A stretch of DNA of 64,000 nucleotides from Shimia sp039969785 (GTDB taxonomy: Bacteria > Pseudomonadota > Alphaproteobacteria > Rhodobacterales > Rhodobacteraceae): positions 1 through 64,000 of the forward strand of contig NZ_JBDVNC010000034.1 of assembly GCF_039969785.1 (NCBI RefSeq), in the 5' to 3' direction. The translations under genes were made by a program, and so were the position numbers. Under the pieces are notes generated by a model that saw only the letters and a program-made list of their open reading frames with translations, did no database searches and was not told where the DNA came from. Shown here in pieces: positions 9,701-17,524 of this stretch; the first letter of the stretch is position 1; every line of letters starts with the position of its first letter.

Positions 9701-12170
9701 GGCGGTCGAGGTGCAGGAAGGGGAAAACCTGATACCTCTGGAAGTGACCGACGCCTGGGGCGCAGGCGCTTATGTCACCGCCTCTGTGATCCGCCCGGCG
9801 GACGAACCAGCAGGCCAAAACCCGTCGCGCGCATTGGGGCTGAGCTATGCCAAAATCGATCCGGGCGCGAAACAATTGTCGGTGTCTCTGGATGTGCCAG
9901 CACAGGTATCTCCGCGCGGCGCGCTGGATGTCACGGTCAAGGTTGACGGGGTGTCCCCCGGTGAAACCGCTTATGTCACACTGGCCGCCGTGGATCTGGG
10001 CATTCTCAACCTGACAGGGTTTCAGGCCCCGGACCCGTCCGGACACTATTTCGGTCAACGTCGTCTGGGCATGGAAGTGCGCGACATTTACGGGCGTCTG
10101 ATTGACGGCATGAATGGTGCCATGGGCGCTATTCGCTCCGGTGGTGACGCAACCTCCGGTTCTCAGTTTGACTCGCCACCACCAACCGAAGAGCTGGTCG
10201 CCTATTTCGAAGGGCCGGTTCAGATAGGCGTGGATGGCACAGCGCAAGTCAGCTTTGATTTGCCGGAATTCAACGGCACCGTCCGGTTGATGGCAATCGC
10301 GTGGAGCCCCACCGCCGTGGGGCAGGCAGATCAGGACGTTCTGGTGCGCGATCCCGTGGTTGTCACGGCCAGCCTGCCACGCTTTCTGGCACCCGGCGAC
10401 AGCAGCCGCCTGTTGCTGGAAATCGTACATGCCGAAGGCCCTTCGGGGCGCATGGGGCTGGATATCGTGGCCGATGGGGTTGCGGTTGATGCTAACGCGG
10501 TTCCGTCTGGCGTGACCGTCGCAGATAAGGCCACAACCCGCCTGACCATTCCGGTCACGGCGCAGGACGTGGGCGATCACAGCTTGCGTATCGCGCTGAC
10601 CACGCCGGATGGTCGCCAGCTGGTTAAATCTCTGACCTTACCAGTGCGTGCCAACGATCCGGAAATCAGCACAACCCAACGCATCGAACTGGCGGCGGGC
10701 AAGACCATGACCGTCGATGCCAATTTGTTTGCCAATCTCAGACAGGGCACTGGTTCTGCCGTCATTTCGTCGGGTGCTTTGGCACGGTTTGACGCGCCCG
10801 GGCTTTTGCAGGCGTTGGACCGCTACCCCTATGGCTGCACCGAACAGGTCACATCGCGCGCTTTGCCGTTGCTCTATTTTGACACGGTATCCAGCGCGCT
10901 TGGACTGGCGTCTCGTGACAAGGTGCAGGAACGGATTGATCAGTCGGTCGAGCGGGTGCTGACCCGTCAGGCAAGCAATGGCGCCTTTGGGCTGTGGCGT
11001 GCAGAAAGTGGTGATTTCTGGCTGGATGCCTATGTCAGCGATTTTCTGTCCCGCGCCCGGGCCAAGGGGTATGACGTGCCCGACCTGGCCTTCCGTCAGG
11101 CGATGGATAATTTGCGCAACCGCATCAATTATGCCCCCGATTTTGACAAAGGCGGCGAAGACATCGCCTATGCCATTCTGGTGCTGGCGCGCGAAGGTGC
11201 CGCCGCGATGGGCGATCTGCGATACTATGCTGACGTTAAGGCCGAGGCCTTTGGCACGCCGTTGGCCGCGGCACAGCTTGGTGCGGCACTGGCCTATTAC
11301 GGTGATCAGACCCGCGCCGACCGGATGTTCCGTCAGGCCGCCAATCAGGTCGAAAACCTGTGGTCGCAGAACCCGTCACAGCTTTGGCGGGCCGACTATG
11401 GAACCCGGTTGCGTGACGCAGCAGGCGTGCTGACGCTTGCCGTTGAGGCGGGCAGCACAGCGTTTGATCGCAACCAGCTTGCAACGCGGGTGTCTGCCCC
11501 GGGGCGGACATTGTCGACCCAGGAATCTGTGTGGTCTTTGATGGCGGCGCATGCATTGATTGATGATGACAGCCTCAACAATCTGAGCGTCAACGGAACG
11601 CCTGTAGAGGGGCCGCTCTTGAGGGCGCTGGAACGCGATATGCTGGCGGATCCGCTGCAAATTCGCAACGATGGCAACGCCCCGACGGATGTGACTTTGA
11701 CCACACTGGGCGTGCCAAATTACCCGGTTGAACAGGACGGGTACGGTTACACAATTGATCGCGATTATTATGCGATCGATGGCACAGCAATGGATGCCTC
11801 TAACGTACATCCCGGCGACCGGTTTGTCGTTGTTCTGACTGTAAAACCGTTTGAAAGCGGCGGTGCGCGTTTGATGGTCAATGATCCTTTGCCAGCGGGG
11901 TTTGAGATCGACAATCCAAACCTGCTCAGCTCAGGCGATGTACGGGAACTGGACTGGCTTGAGCCCGCCTATGCCGAGCATTCTGAATTCCGGTCAGACC
12001 GGTTTCTCGCTGCAGTCGACTGGCGTTCTGATGCGTCCTTCCGGCTCGCCTATATTGTGCGCGCGGTGTCGCCGGGAACCTATCATCATCCGGCAGCTGT
12101 GGTTGAAGACATGTATCGCCCGCAATACCGGGCACATACATCCGCCGGACAGTTGATCGTGCAGCCGTAA
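6735..12170 (+). CDS. Bacterial alpha-2-macroglobulin with PAN/Apple domain
   Basis: An exported giant (1811 aa) of the bacterial alpha-2-macroglobulin family, thought to trap foreign proteases in the periplasm. A Sec signal peptide (about 1-19, ending TATA) is followed by a PAN/Apple-like domain (about 27-100) with C53, C57, C63 and C75, then MG/bait-region domains. The thioester motif CTEQ is at 1368-1371 within PYGCTEQ, followed by the helical thioester domain. The signal peptide lacks a lipobox Cys, unlike E. coli YfhM, so this form may be soluble rather than anchored. ATG 6735 follows GGGAGAG; the longer frame from 6678 would bury the signal peptide. The stop overlaps the pbpC start (TAATG), the classical A2M-PBP1C pair. 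Confidence 0.93.
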   Translation: MRWLILALTGLLFVQTATAQQSYVPDRRIVASRDVDFFGSDLQNLFDTTYEACVQACLSDNRCAAFTFNSRSNACFPKSAVKEKQPYEGALSAEIYTAEPGLKAVAEQRAGELGFLGNSSLTRAVDLAQRIGRLHAAGPWGVQEMTEYARQRENDGNLVSAMRWTGGAVSKSDASDLWLDYGRLNNKAEGANSSETRNYRDRAFLATVNAYLRAKTDPARVSVLSQLADMLEERKRGQNMLRALRLAESIQPRSDIVSKLDSAIAKYGFRISEHKVENDPEEPRVCAEFNEPLVKAGVDYAPYVKLPDQRMALQVSDRQICVEGVEHGQRYTLTFREGLPAESGEKLIKDIDLTVYVRDRGPSVAFPGRAYVLPRTSDAGLPIETVNLDQVDLTLQRVSDRNLLRAFQDNYFGKPLSYWQFEDFSRDVAETVWKGTGEVRNDLNRNMTTRLPIGQALADQPPGVYALTADIPGADVYDETSTTQWFVLSDLGVTTLSGVDGLHVFVRGLADAQARAATKVTLLSRANRVLGTLETDAQGYARFEAGLTRGTDGAAPAILLLEDGDDFSFLSLTDPAFDLSDRGVEGRPPAPPVDLFVSTDRGAYRAGETIFATALARGDVAQALPGLPLTAILTRPDGVEYARHVSTRDAAGGHVFTMPTGTTVPRGSWKIDFKSDLEAAPLATAKVLVEDFLPERIDFKLTLPDAPLDMNDPAPLTVDARYLFGAPGAGLAIEGNLSLKARNDVDGFNGFLFGRYDERLSSQTEYFSGDETGTDGIAVVFLTMPDVASKGRPMNAEITVRVMEGSGRPVERRISHAVAPTGPMIGIKPGFEEDVVAEGTSANFDIIALDADLSPQPMQVRWTINRVRTTYQWYQLYGNWEWEPTTTRTRVAGGEATLGSDPFEVGAPVEWGRYEIVVEQIGGDYVASSTDFYAGWYAPVDASDTPDTLELSLDKPGYRSGETATVRIVPRFSGTALVTVMSNRLIAMQAVEVQEGENLIPLEVTDAWGAGAYVTASVIRPADEPAGQNPSRALGLSYAKIDPGAKQLSVSLDVPAQVSPRGALDVTVKVDGVSPGETAYVTLAAVDLGILNLTGFQAPDPSGHYFGQRRLGMEVRDIYGRLIDGMNGAMGAIRSGGDATSGSQFDSPPPTEELVAYFEGPVQIGVDGTAQVSFDLPEFNGTVRLMAIAWSPTAVGQADQDVLVRDPVVVTASLPRFLAPGDSSRLLLEIVHAEGPSGRMGLDIVADGVAVDANAVPSGVTVADKATTRLTIPVTAQDVGDHSLRIALTTPDGRQLVKSLTLPVRANDPEISTTQRIELAAGKTMTVDANLFANLRQGTGSAVISSGALARFDAPGLLQALDRYPYGCTEQVTSRALPLLYFDTVSSALGLASRDKVQERIDQSVERVLTRQASNGAFGLWRAESGDFWLDAYVSDFLSRARAKGYDVPDLAFRQAMDNLRNRINYAPDFDKGGEDIAYAILVLAREGAAAMGDLRYYADVKAEAFGTPLAAAQLGAALAYYGDQTRADRMFRQAANQVENLWSQNPSQLWRADYGTRLRDAAGVLTLAVEAGSTAFDRNQLATRVSAPGRTLSTQESVWSLMAAHALIDDDSLNNLSVNGTPVEGPLLRALERDMLADPLQIRNDGNAPTDVTLTTLGVPNYPVEQDGYGYTIDRDYYAIDGTAMDASNVHPGDRFVVVLTVKPFESGGARLMVNDPLPAGFEIDNPNLLSSGDVRELDWLEPAYAEHSEFRSDRFLAAVDWRSDASFRLAYIVRAVSPGTYHHPAAVVEDMYRPQYRAHTSAGQLIVQP

Positions 12171-14212
12171 TGCGTCGGCTTTGGCCTCTTTTTCTCGTTG
12201 CCTTGCTCTTGTTTGGAGCAGGGGCACGGGATGCGTTTGATCGCTGGATCAAAGCCACGGACTTGCCGGTGTTGCTGGCCGATACCTCCGTCGAAGTGCG
12301 CGACCGCAACGGCGATCTTTTGCGGGCCTACACCGTGGACGGGGGAATCTGGAGGCTTGGCATAACCCCTGATCAGGTGGATCAGACATATCTGAAGATG
12401 TTGATCGCCTATGAGGATAAACGCTTTTTTGAACATCGTGGCGTTGATCCAAGGGCGATGCTGCGGGCGGTCTGGCAGGCGACGACCTCTGGTCAGATTG
12501 TGTCGGGCGGATCGACGTTAACCATGCAAGTGGCGCGTCTGATGGAAGATTCCGGAACCGGACGCTGGGCGGGAAAGCTGCGCCAGATCAGGGTGGCACT
12601 GGCGCTGGAACAACAGGTGTCCAAAGATCAGATACTGACGCTGTATCTGACCCATGCGCCGTTTGGGGGTAATCTGGAAGGCATTCGCGCGGCCTCTCTG
12701 GCTTGGTTCCGGAAAGAGCCTACCCGACTGACCCCGGCGCAAGCGGCCATGTTGGTGGCGTTGCCGCAAAGTCCAACCGCGCGGCGCCCTGACAAAAATC
12801 CGAAAGCAGCTACTGCGGCGCGGGAACGTGTTCTGACGCGTATGGTGGCGGCCAGGGTTCTGACGCAGGGCGCTTTTGAGGCGGCACTAAGTGAACCGGT
12901 CTCGACGACGAGACAACAGTTTCCAACCGTCGCGGCGCATATGGCCGACCGAGCCGTGTCGGGGCAGCCGGACGCGCAAAGCCACGGTTTGACGCTCAAC
13001 AAAACGCTGCAAGTGTCTTTAGAAAGCCTTGCGGACAAGGCGCTTCAGGGGTTGGGCGAACGCTTGTCTGTGGCGATGGTCGTGGCGGATCATACAACCG
13101 GAGAAATCCTCGCGTCAGTTGGGTCTGCAGGCTATGCGCAGGGGGATCACAGGCAGGGGTTTGTCGATATGACACGAGCCCGACGGTCGCCCGGGTCCAC
13201 GTTGAAACCGTTGGTCTATGGGTTGGCGTTTGATCAGGGGTTGGTGCATCCCAATACCATGATCAATGATCGCCCGGTGCGCTTTGGCACCTATGCGCCC
13301 CAGAATTTCGATGGGGCCTTTCGTGGCGAACTTCGGGTGTCCGAGGCGTTGAAGAATTCGCTGAATATTCCGGTTGTTTTACTGGTGGATGAGATTGGCC
13401 CTGCCAACCTTATGGCGGCGATGCGCAAGGCGGGAACTGACCCGAAACTGCCCGGTGGCAAGCCCGGATTGGCGATGGCGTTGGGCGGTGTTGGGGTCAC
13501 GCTGGAAGAGCTGGTTCAGCTTTACGCCATGCAAGCACGGGGCGGGCTGGCGGGTGAGCTGATATGGCGTTTGGGTCAAAAAGGGGAAGAAACACAAAGA
13601 GTTATAAGCCGGTCAGCGGCGTGGCAACTGGGGCATATCCTGTCTGGCATTGCGCCGCCTCCCGGATCTTCGACGAACCGTTTGGCGTATAAGACCGGCA
13701 CCAGTTATGGCCACCGCGACACATGGGCGATTGGCTATGATGGGACCCATGTTGCCGGGGTGTGGATCGGTCGCCCCGATGGCACACCTGTGCCCGGCGC
13801 ATTTGGGGCGGCCGTGGCAGCACCGGTGCTGTTTGACATGTTCCAACGCATCAAGCCCAAGCTTGACCCGCTGGGGCCTCCGCCACCGGAAACGATCCTG
13901 TTGGCCAATGCGCAACTGCCTCAACCGCTTCGTCAGTTTCGCGGGCGCAACGCTCTTTTTGCGCCGACGCAAAATGCCCTGAAGCTCAGCTTTCCGCCAA
14001 ATGGCGCGCGGCTGGCCCGCACCGGACAGGACCTGACGATCAAGGTCAGAAACGGCCAGAAACCCTATACCGTTTTGGCCAATGGTGCGCCTTTGGCCAC
14101 CGGGATCAGGCGTGAGGAAATACAATTGCCACTGGCCGAGATTGGTGCGTCGACTATCACCGTGATTGATGCCGCTGGTCAGTCAGACCGGGTGCGTATC
14201 TGGCTGGAATAA
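12170..14212 (+). CDS. pbpC: Penicillin-binding protein 1C
   Basis: A bifunctional class A penicillin-binding protein of 680 residues with an N-terminal membrane anchor (about 4-17). The glycosyltransferase domain has EDKRFFEHRG with catalytic E82, and GGSTLTMQ at 113-120. The transpeptidase has S343-T-L-K346, S397-L-N399 and K508-T-G. A beta-rich BiPBP_C domain closes the protein after about residue 590. PBP1C is generally paired with alpha-2-macroglobulin and is thought to repair murein after the wall is breached. The start codon overlaps the upstream stop, so translation is probably coupled. Confidence 0.96.
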   Translation: MRRLWPLFLVALLLFGAGARDAFDRWIKATDLPVLLADTSVEVRDRNGDLLRAYTVDGGIWRLGITPDQVDQTYLKMLIAYEDKRFFEHRGVDPRAMLRAVWQATTSGQIVSGGSTLTMQVARLMEDSGTGRWAGKLRQIRVALALEQQVSKDQILTLYLTHAPFGGNLEGIRAASLAWFRKEPTRLTPAQAAMLVALPQSPTARRPDKNPKAATAARERVLTRMVAARVLTQGAFEAALSEPVSTTRQQFPTVAAHMADRAVSGQPDAQSHGLTLNKTLQVSLESLADKALQGLGERLSVAMVVADHTTGEILASVGSAGYAQGDHRQGFVDMTRARRSPGSTLKPLVYGLAFDQGLVHPNTMINDRPVRFGTYAPQNFDGAFRGELRVSEALKNSLNIPVVLLVDEIGPANLMAAMRKAGTDPKLPGGKPGLAMALGGVGVTLEELVQLYAMQARGGLAGELIWRLGQKGEETQRVISRSAAWQLGHILSGIAPPPGSSTNRLAYKTGTSYGHRDTWAIGYDGTHVAGVWIGRPDGTPVPGAFGAAVAAPVLFDMFQRIKPKLDPLGPPPPETILLANAQLPQPLRQFRGRNALFAPTQNALKLSFPPNGARLARTGQDLTIKVRNGQKPYTVLANGAPLATGIRREEIQLPLAEIGASTITVIDAAGQSDRVRIWLE

Positions 14213-14238
14213 TCCGGCAAAAACCGGCATCGGCAGCG

Positions 14239-14267
14239 CGTCGGTATCACGTCGGTAATGCGTCGGT
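14239..14267. repeat. Three 11-bp-spaced CGTCGGT repeats
   Basis: CGTCGGT occurs at 14239, 14250 and 14261, exactly 11 bases apart, in the gap between the convergent pbpC and thiolase genes. The filler bases differ (ATCA, AATG). The role is unknown. It lies beyond the thiolase terminator, so it belongs to neither coding region. Confidence 0.7.
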
Positions 14268-14269
14268 CC

Positions 14270-14309
14270 CATAAAAAGACATCCGGCGCAGGCAGACCCC
14301 GCGCCGGAT
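14270..14309 (-). terminator. Rho-independent terminator of the thiolase gene
   Basis: ATCCGGCGC (14281-14289) pairs perfectly with GCGCCGGAT (14301-14309) across an 11-base loop. On the minus strand the stem is followed by GTCTTTTTATG. It begins eight bases after the thiolase stop codon. Confidence 0.85.
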
Positions 14310-14316
14310 GCGTGTA

Positions 14317-15492
14317 TCAGATACGTTCGATCGCCAGCGCGATACCCTGACCGCCGCCGATGCACATGGTGATCAGCGCTTTGGAACCGCCGGTACGCTC
14401 CAGTTCGTACATCGCCTTGACAGTGATGATTGCGCCGGTTGCGCCCACAGGGTGGCCAAGCGCGATGGCGCCGCCGTTTGGGTTTACTTTGGACGTGTCC
14501 AGCCCCAGCCCCTTGTTCACGGCAATGGCTTGCGCGGCAAAGGCTTCGTTGGACTCGATCACATCGAAATCAGCAATCGACAGACCCGTGCGCGCCATCA
14601 GGTTTTCGACCGCAGGGACCGGACCAATGCCCATCACTTCGGGGCGTACGCCAGCATGGGCATAGCCCAGCACGCGGAACTTTGGTGTCAGACCTGCCTT
14701 TTCGGCGGCGTCAGCGCGTGCCAGAACGATGGCCCCGGCGCCGTCATTGATGCCGGATGCATTGCCCGCTGTCACGCGACCGTCTTTCTTGAACACCGTG
14801 CGCAGTTTGGCCAGCGACTCTGGCGTCGAAGCCGTGGGGTGTTCGTCGGTATCAAACGGTACCATGTCGCGGCGCACTTTGACATCGACAGGAACAATCT
14901 GGTCCTTGAAATACCCGGCCTCAATGGCGGCGGCGGCACGGTTTTGGCTTTGCAGCGCGAACGCGTCCATGTCATCGCGGCTGACGTCGTGTTCGTCGGC
15001 AACATTTTCTGCGGTCACACCCATATGGCCGGTGCCAAACGGACAGTTCAGCGCGCCCAGCATCATGTCCAGCGTCTTGATGTCACCCATCTTTTGCCCC
15101 CAGCGCTGGGCCGGAACGATATAGGGGGAACGGCTCATGCTTTCGGCACCGCCCGCGACGGCAAAATCAGCGTCACCCAGCATCAGGGATTGTGTGGCCG
15201 ACACGATGGCCTGAGCCCCCGAGCCGCACAACCGGTTGACATTCATCGCCGGGACAGTGTCCGGGATGCCTGCCTGCATCGCGGCAACGCGCGACAGATA
15301 CATATCGCGCGGTTCGGTGTTGATGACGTGGCCAAAGACAACATGGCCAACCTGTGCGCCCTCAACTCCCGCGCGCTCCAGCGCGGCCCTGGCCACTGTC
15401 GCGCCCAGATCAATAGGGGCCGTTCCGGCCAGCGATCCGCCAAAAGTCCCGATGGCGGTACGTGCTCCGCCTAGTATAACGATGTCAGACAT
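14317..15492 (-). CDS. Acetyl-CoA C-acyltransferase (thiolase)
   Basis: A 391-residue type II thiolase that condenses or cleaves acyl-CoA. Nucleophile C89 lies in NRLCGSGAQA, H347 in GHPVGATGA and the proton-shuttling C377 in CIGGGQG. Sequence alone does not separate a biosynthetic acetoacetyl-CoA thiolase from a beta-ketothiolase. No acetoacetyl-CoA reductase gene is adjacent. It could also serve the last step of the benzoyl-CoA pathway at the other end of the window, but that is only a possibility. ATG 15492 follows GGAGG eight bases upstream, so the five-codon longer frame was rejected. It is divergent from the XRE/cupin regulator. Confidence 0.93.
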   Translation of the reverse strand: MSDIVILGGARTAIGTFGGSLAGTAPIDLGATVARAALERAGVEGAQVGHVVFGHVINTEPRDMYLSRVAAMQAGIPDTVPAMNVNRLCGSGAQAIVSATQSLMLGDADFAVAGGAESMSRSPYIVPAQRWGQKMGDIKTLDMMLGALNCPFGTGHMGVTAENVADEHDVSRDDMDAFALQSQNRAAAAIEAGYFKDQIVPVDVKVRRDMVPFDTDEHPTASTPESLAKLRTVFKKDGRVTAGNASGINDGAGAIVLARADAAEKAGLTPKFRVLGYAHAGVRPEVMGIGPVPAVENLMARTGLSIADFDVIESNEAFAAQAIAVNKGLGLDTSKVNPNGGAIALGHPVGATGAIITVKAMYELERTGGSKALITMCIGGGQGIALAIERI

Positions 15493-15615
15493 CAATGTTT
15501 CCTCCAAAATTCTTAAGTGACCGCATTATGCAGACGCAGCATTGAGAGTCATCCCGACGTGTCGTCACAGGCATTTGATTGACAATTGGCGCGCTTTCAC
15601 GGCAGGAGTGGGCGC

Positions 15616-16179
15616 ATGGTGGGTGATCAACAGATACTGGACCTTTTGCCATCGCGATTGCGCGAGGCACGGCGCAATCAGGGGCTTTCGCTGGATGCGG
15701 TTGCCAAGCTTTCGGGGGTGTCCCGATCGATGGTCAGCCAGATTGAACGCGGCGAATCCAGCCCAACCATTGCCACGCTCTGGAACCTGACGCGGGCCCT
15801 GCAGGTCGATTTTGCCGGACTGTTGGAAGAAGGTGCCGATGCTGACCGGATCGAGGTGTTGCGCGATACGCAGGTGCCAACCATCGAGAACCGTGGCGAG
15901 GGGTGCCGCATCCGTATTTTGTCGCCGCCCAAGGACGCCGGAAAGCACGAAGTTTATGACATTCGGTTTTCGCCAGACGGCATTCTGGACAGCAAACCGC
16001 ACACGCGCGGTGCTCGCGAACATCTGACGGTTGTCGAGGGGCTGGTCGAAGTGACCTCTGGCGAGGGTTCAGAAGACCTGAGGTCCGGGGATACGGCACG
16101 TTACGCGGCTGATATCCCTCATTGCATTCGTGCCAAGGATGGTCCGGCACGGGTGTTTCTGGTGGTTCAGGACGCCTGA
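15616..16179 (+). CDS. XRE-family regulator with C-terminal cupin
   Basis: A 187-residue regulator. The N-terminal helix-turn-helix contains LSLDAVAKLSGVSRSMVSQI and ERGESSPT, and the C-terminal cupin beta barrel has KPHTRGAREHLTVVEGLVEV. Proteins of this architecture sense small metabolites and often control amino-acid or polyamine catabolism. It sits directly upstream of kbl-tdh on the same strand, and two matching inverted-repeat sites lie between the two units, so it is the natural candidate regulator of threonine catabolism. ATG 15616 follows AGGAG; the ten-codon extension to 15586 has no such site. Confidence 0.88.
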   Translation: MVGDQQILDLLPSRLREARRNQGLSLDAVAKLSGVSRSMVSQIERGESSPTIATLWNLTRALQVDFAGLLEEGADADRIEVLRDTQVPTIENRGEGCRIRILSPPKDAGKHEVYDIRFSPDGILDSKPHTRGAREHLTVVEGLVEVTSGEGSEDLRSGDTARYAADIPHCIRAKDGPARVFLVVQDA

Positions 16180-16240
16180 CGCCTTTTTCCTATGATTATG
16201 AGCTCAATGGCGATGCTATATCCGCTCAGTCGCGTCTTGT

Positions 16241-16260
16241 GTGTCCGTTATAGTGGACAT
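16241..16260 (+). promoter_or_regulatory. Operator-like inverted repeat, copy 1, before kbl
   Basis: The site gtgtccgttatagtggacat contains TGTCC and GGACA as perfect five-base arms around eight bases. Seventeen of its 20 bases recur at 16296. I infer a dimer binding site, probably for the adjacent XRE/cupin protein. A GTG here opens a longer frame into kbl, but it lacks a ribosome binding site. Confidence 0.65.
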
Positions 16261-16295
16261 GTTCCGTAATGACGCAAATCCCCTATTTCGGAATT

Positions 16296-16315
16296 GTGTC
16301 CGTTATGGTAGACGT
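16296..16315 (+). promoter_or_regulatory. Operator-like inverted repeat, copy 2, before kbl
   Basis: The site gtgtccgttatggtagacgt repeats copy 1 with three substitutions, starting 55 bases after it and 44 bases before the kbl start codon. The arms are weaker here (GTC and GAC). Two spaced copies in front of one operon suggest cooperative binding. Confidence 0.65.
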
Positions 16316-16339
16316 ATGTCCAGAATCATGGAGAGTGAC

Positions 16340-17524
16340 ATGCCCGAAGCCTTTCTGACCCACATTCGCGACACGCTGACCCAGATCGAAGCCGAGGGGA
16401 TGATGAAGCGTGAACGCATGATCACGTCGCCTCAGGCGGGTGAGATCACGGTGGGTGACCGCGAGGTGATCAATCTGTGTGCCAACAACTATCTGGGGCT
16501 GGCCGATCACCCCGCGTTGATCGAGGCGGCGCAGGGCGCGATGGCGCCGCGTGGGTTTGGCATGGCATCGGTGCGTTTTATCTGTGGGACACAGGACATT
16601 CACCGCACTCTGGAGCAAAAGCTGGCCGCATTCCTGAACAAGGATGACGCCATTCTGTTTGCCGCCTGTTTTGACGCCAATGGCGGGTTGTTCGAACCGT
16701 TGCTGGGGCCAGAAGACGCGATCATTTCAGACAGCCTGAACCATGCCTCGATCATTGACGGGGTGCGTTTGTGCAAGGCAAAACGATATCGATACATGAA
16801 CAACGATATGTCCGATCTGGAAGCGATGTTGAAACATGCCCGCGAAGAAGGCGCGCGCCATATTATGGTTGCCACCGACGGTGTGTTCAGCATGGACGGA
16901 TATCTGGCCAACCTGCCCGAGATCACACGGCTGGCGACAGAATATGACGCGCTGGTCATGGTCGATGATTGCCACGCGACCGGGTTCATGGGGCCAAACG
17001 GCGCGGGAACGCCGGATCATTTCGGGGTGGACGTGGACATCTTGACGGGAACGTTGGGCAAGGCACTTGGGGGGGCCATTGGCGGTTATATCGCCGGGCC
17101 GCAGCCAGTGATTGACCTGTTGCGGCAGCGCGCGCGGCCCTATCTGTTTTCCAACTCGCTGCCGCCATCGATTGTTGCGGCCGGGATCGAGGCGATCCGG
17201 CTGGTGGAAGACGGAGCGGAACAGCGCGCGCGCCTGTTTGAGAACGCGCAATATTGGCGCGACGGGCTGGAGGCGCTGGGCTTTGACATTCTGCCAGGTG
17301 AGCATCCGATCATCCCGGTAATGCTGGGCGAGGCTCAGTTGGCGCAAGAGATGGCGAGCCGTCTGTTTGAAGAGGGCGTTTATGTCAGCGGGTTCTTTTT
17401 TCCGGTGGTGCCACGCGGGCAGGCGCGTATCCGTACACAGATGAATGCGGCCCTCAGCCGCACCGAGCTTGACCGGGCGCTGGCTGCGTTTGGCAAAGTC
17501 GGTAAGGATTTGGGGGTGATCTGA
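16340..17524 (+). CDS. kbl: Glycine C-acetyltransferase (2-amino-3-ketobutyrate CoA ligase)
   Basis: Kbl cleaves 2-amino-3-ketobutyrate with CoA to glycine and acetyl-CoA, the second step of threonine degradation. The protein is 394 residues (E. coli 398), a PLP enzyme of the alpha-oxoamine synthase family. It shows NNYLGLADHP, SDSLNHASIIDG, DDCHATGFMG, and the PLP lysine K241 in TGTLGKALGG. ATG 16340 follows GGAGAG at four bases; frames opening further upstream run through the operator sites. The stop overlaps the tdh start (TGATG), so the two are translationally coupled. Confidence 0.96.
   Translation: MPEAFLTHIRDTLTQIEAEGMMKRERMITSPQAGEITVGDREVINLCANNYLGLADHPALIEAAQGAMAPRGFGMASVRFICGTQDIHRTLEQKLAAFLNKDDAILFAACFDANGGLFEPLLGPEDAIISDSLNHASIIDGVRLCKAKRYRYMNNDMSDLEAMLKHAREEGARHIMVATDGVFSMDGYLANLPEITRLATEYDALVMVDDCHATGFMGPNGAGTPDHFGVDVDILTGTLGKALGGAIGGYIAGPQPVIDLLRQRARPYLFSNSLPPSIVAAGIEAIRLVEDGAEQRARLFENAQYWRDGLEALGFDILPGEHPIIPVMLGEAQLAQEMASRLFEEGVYVSGFFFPVVPRGQARIRTQMNAALSRTELDRALAAFGKVGKDLGVI

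Noticed and set aside
9519..10580. A 353-codon minus-strand frame inside the alpha-2-macroglobulin gene
   Set aside because: Antisense shadow with no recognisable domain and no ribosome binding site; the sense frame is a clear family member.
14308..15474. A 388-codon plus-strand frame over the thiolase gene
   Set aside because: His/Arg/Gly-rich composition typical of an antisense frame. The thiolase on the other strand has catalytic Cys and His residues and a terminator.
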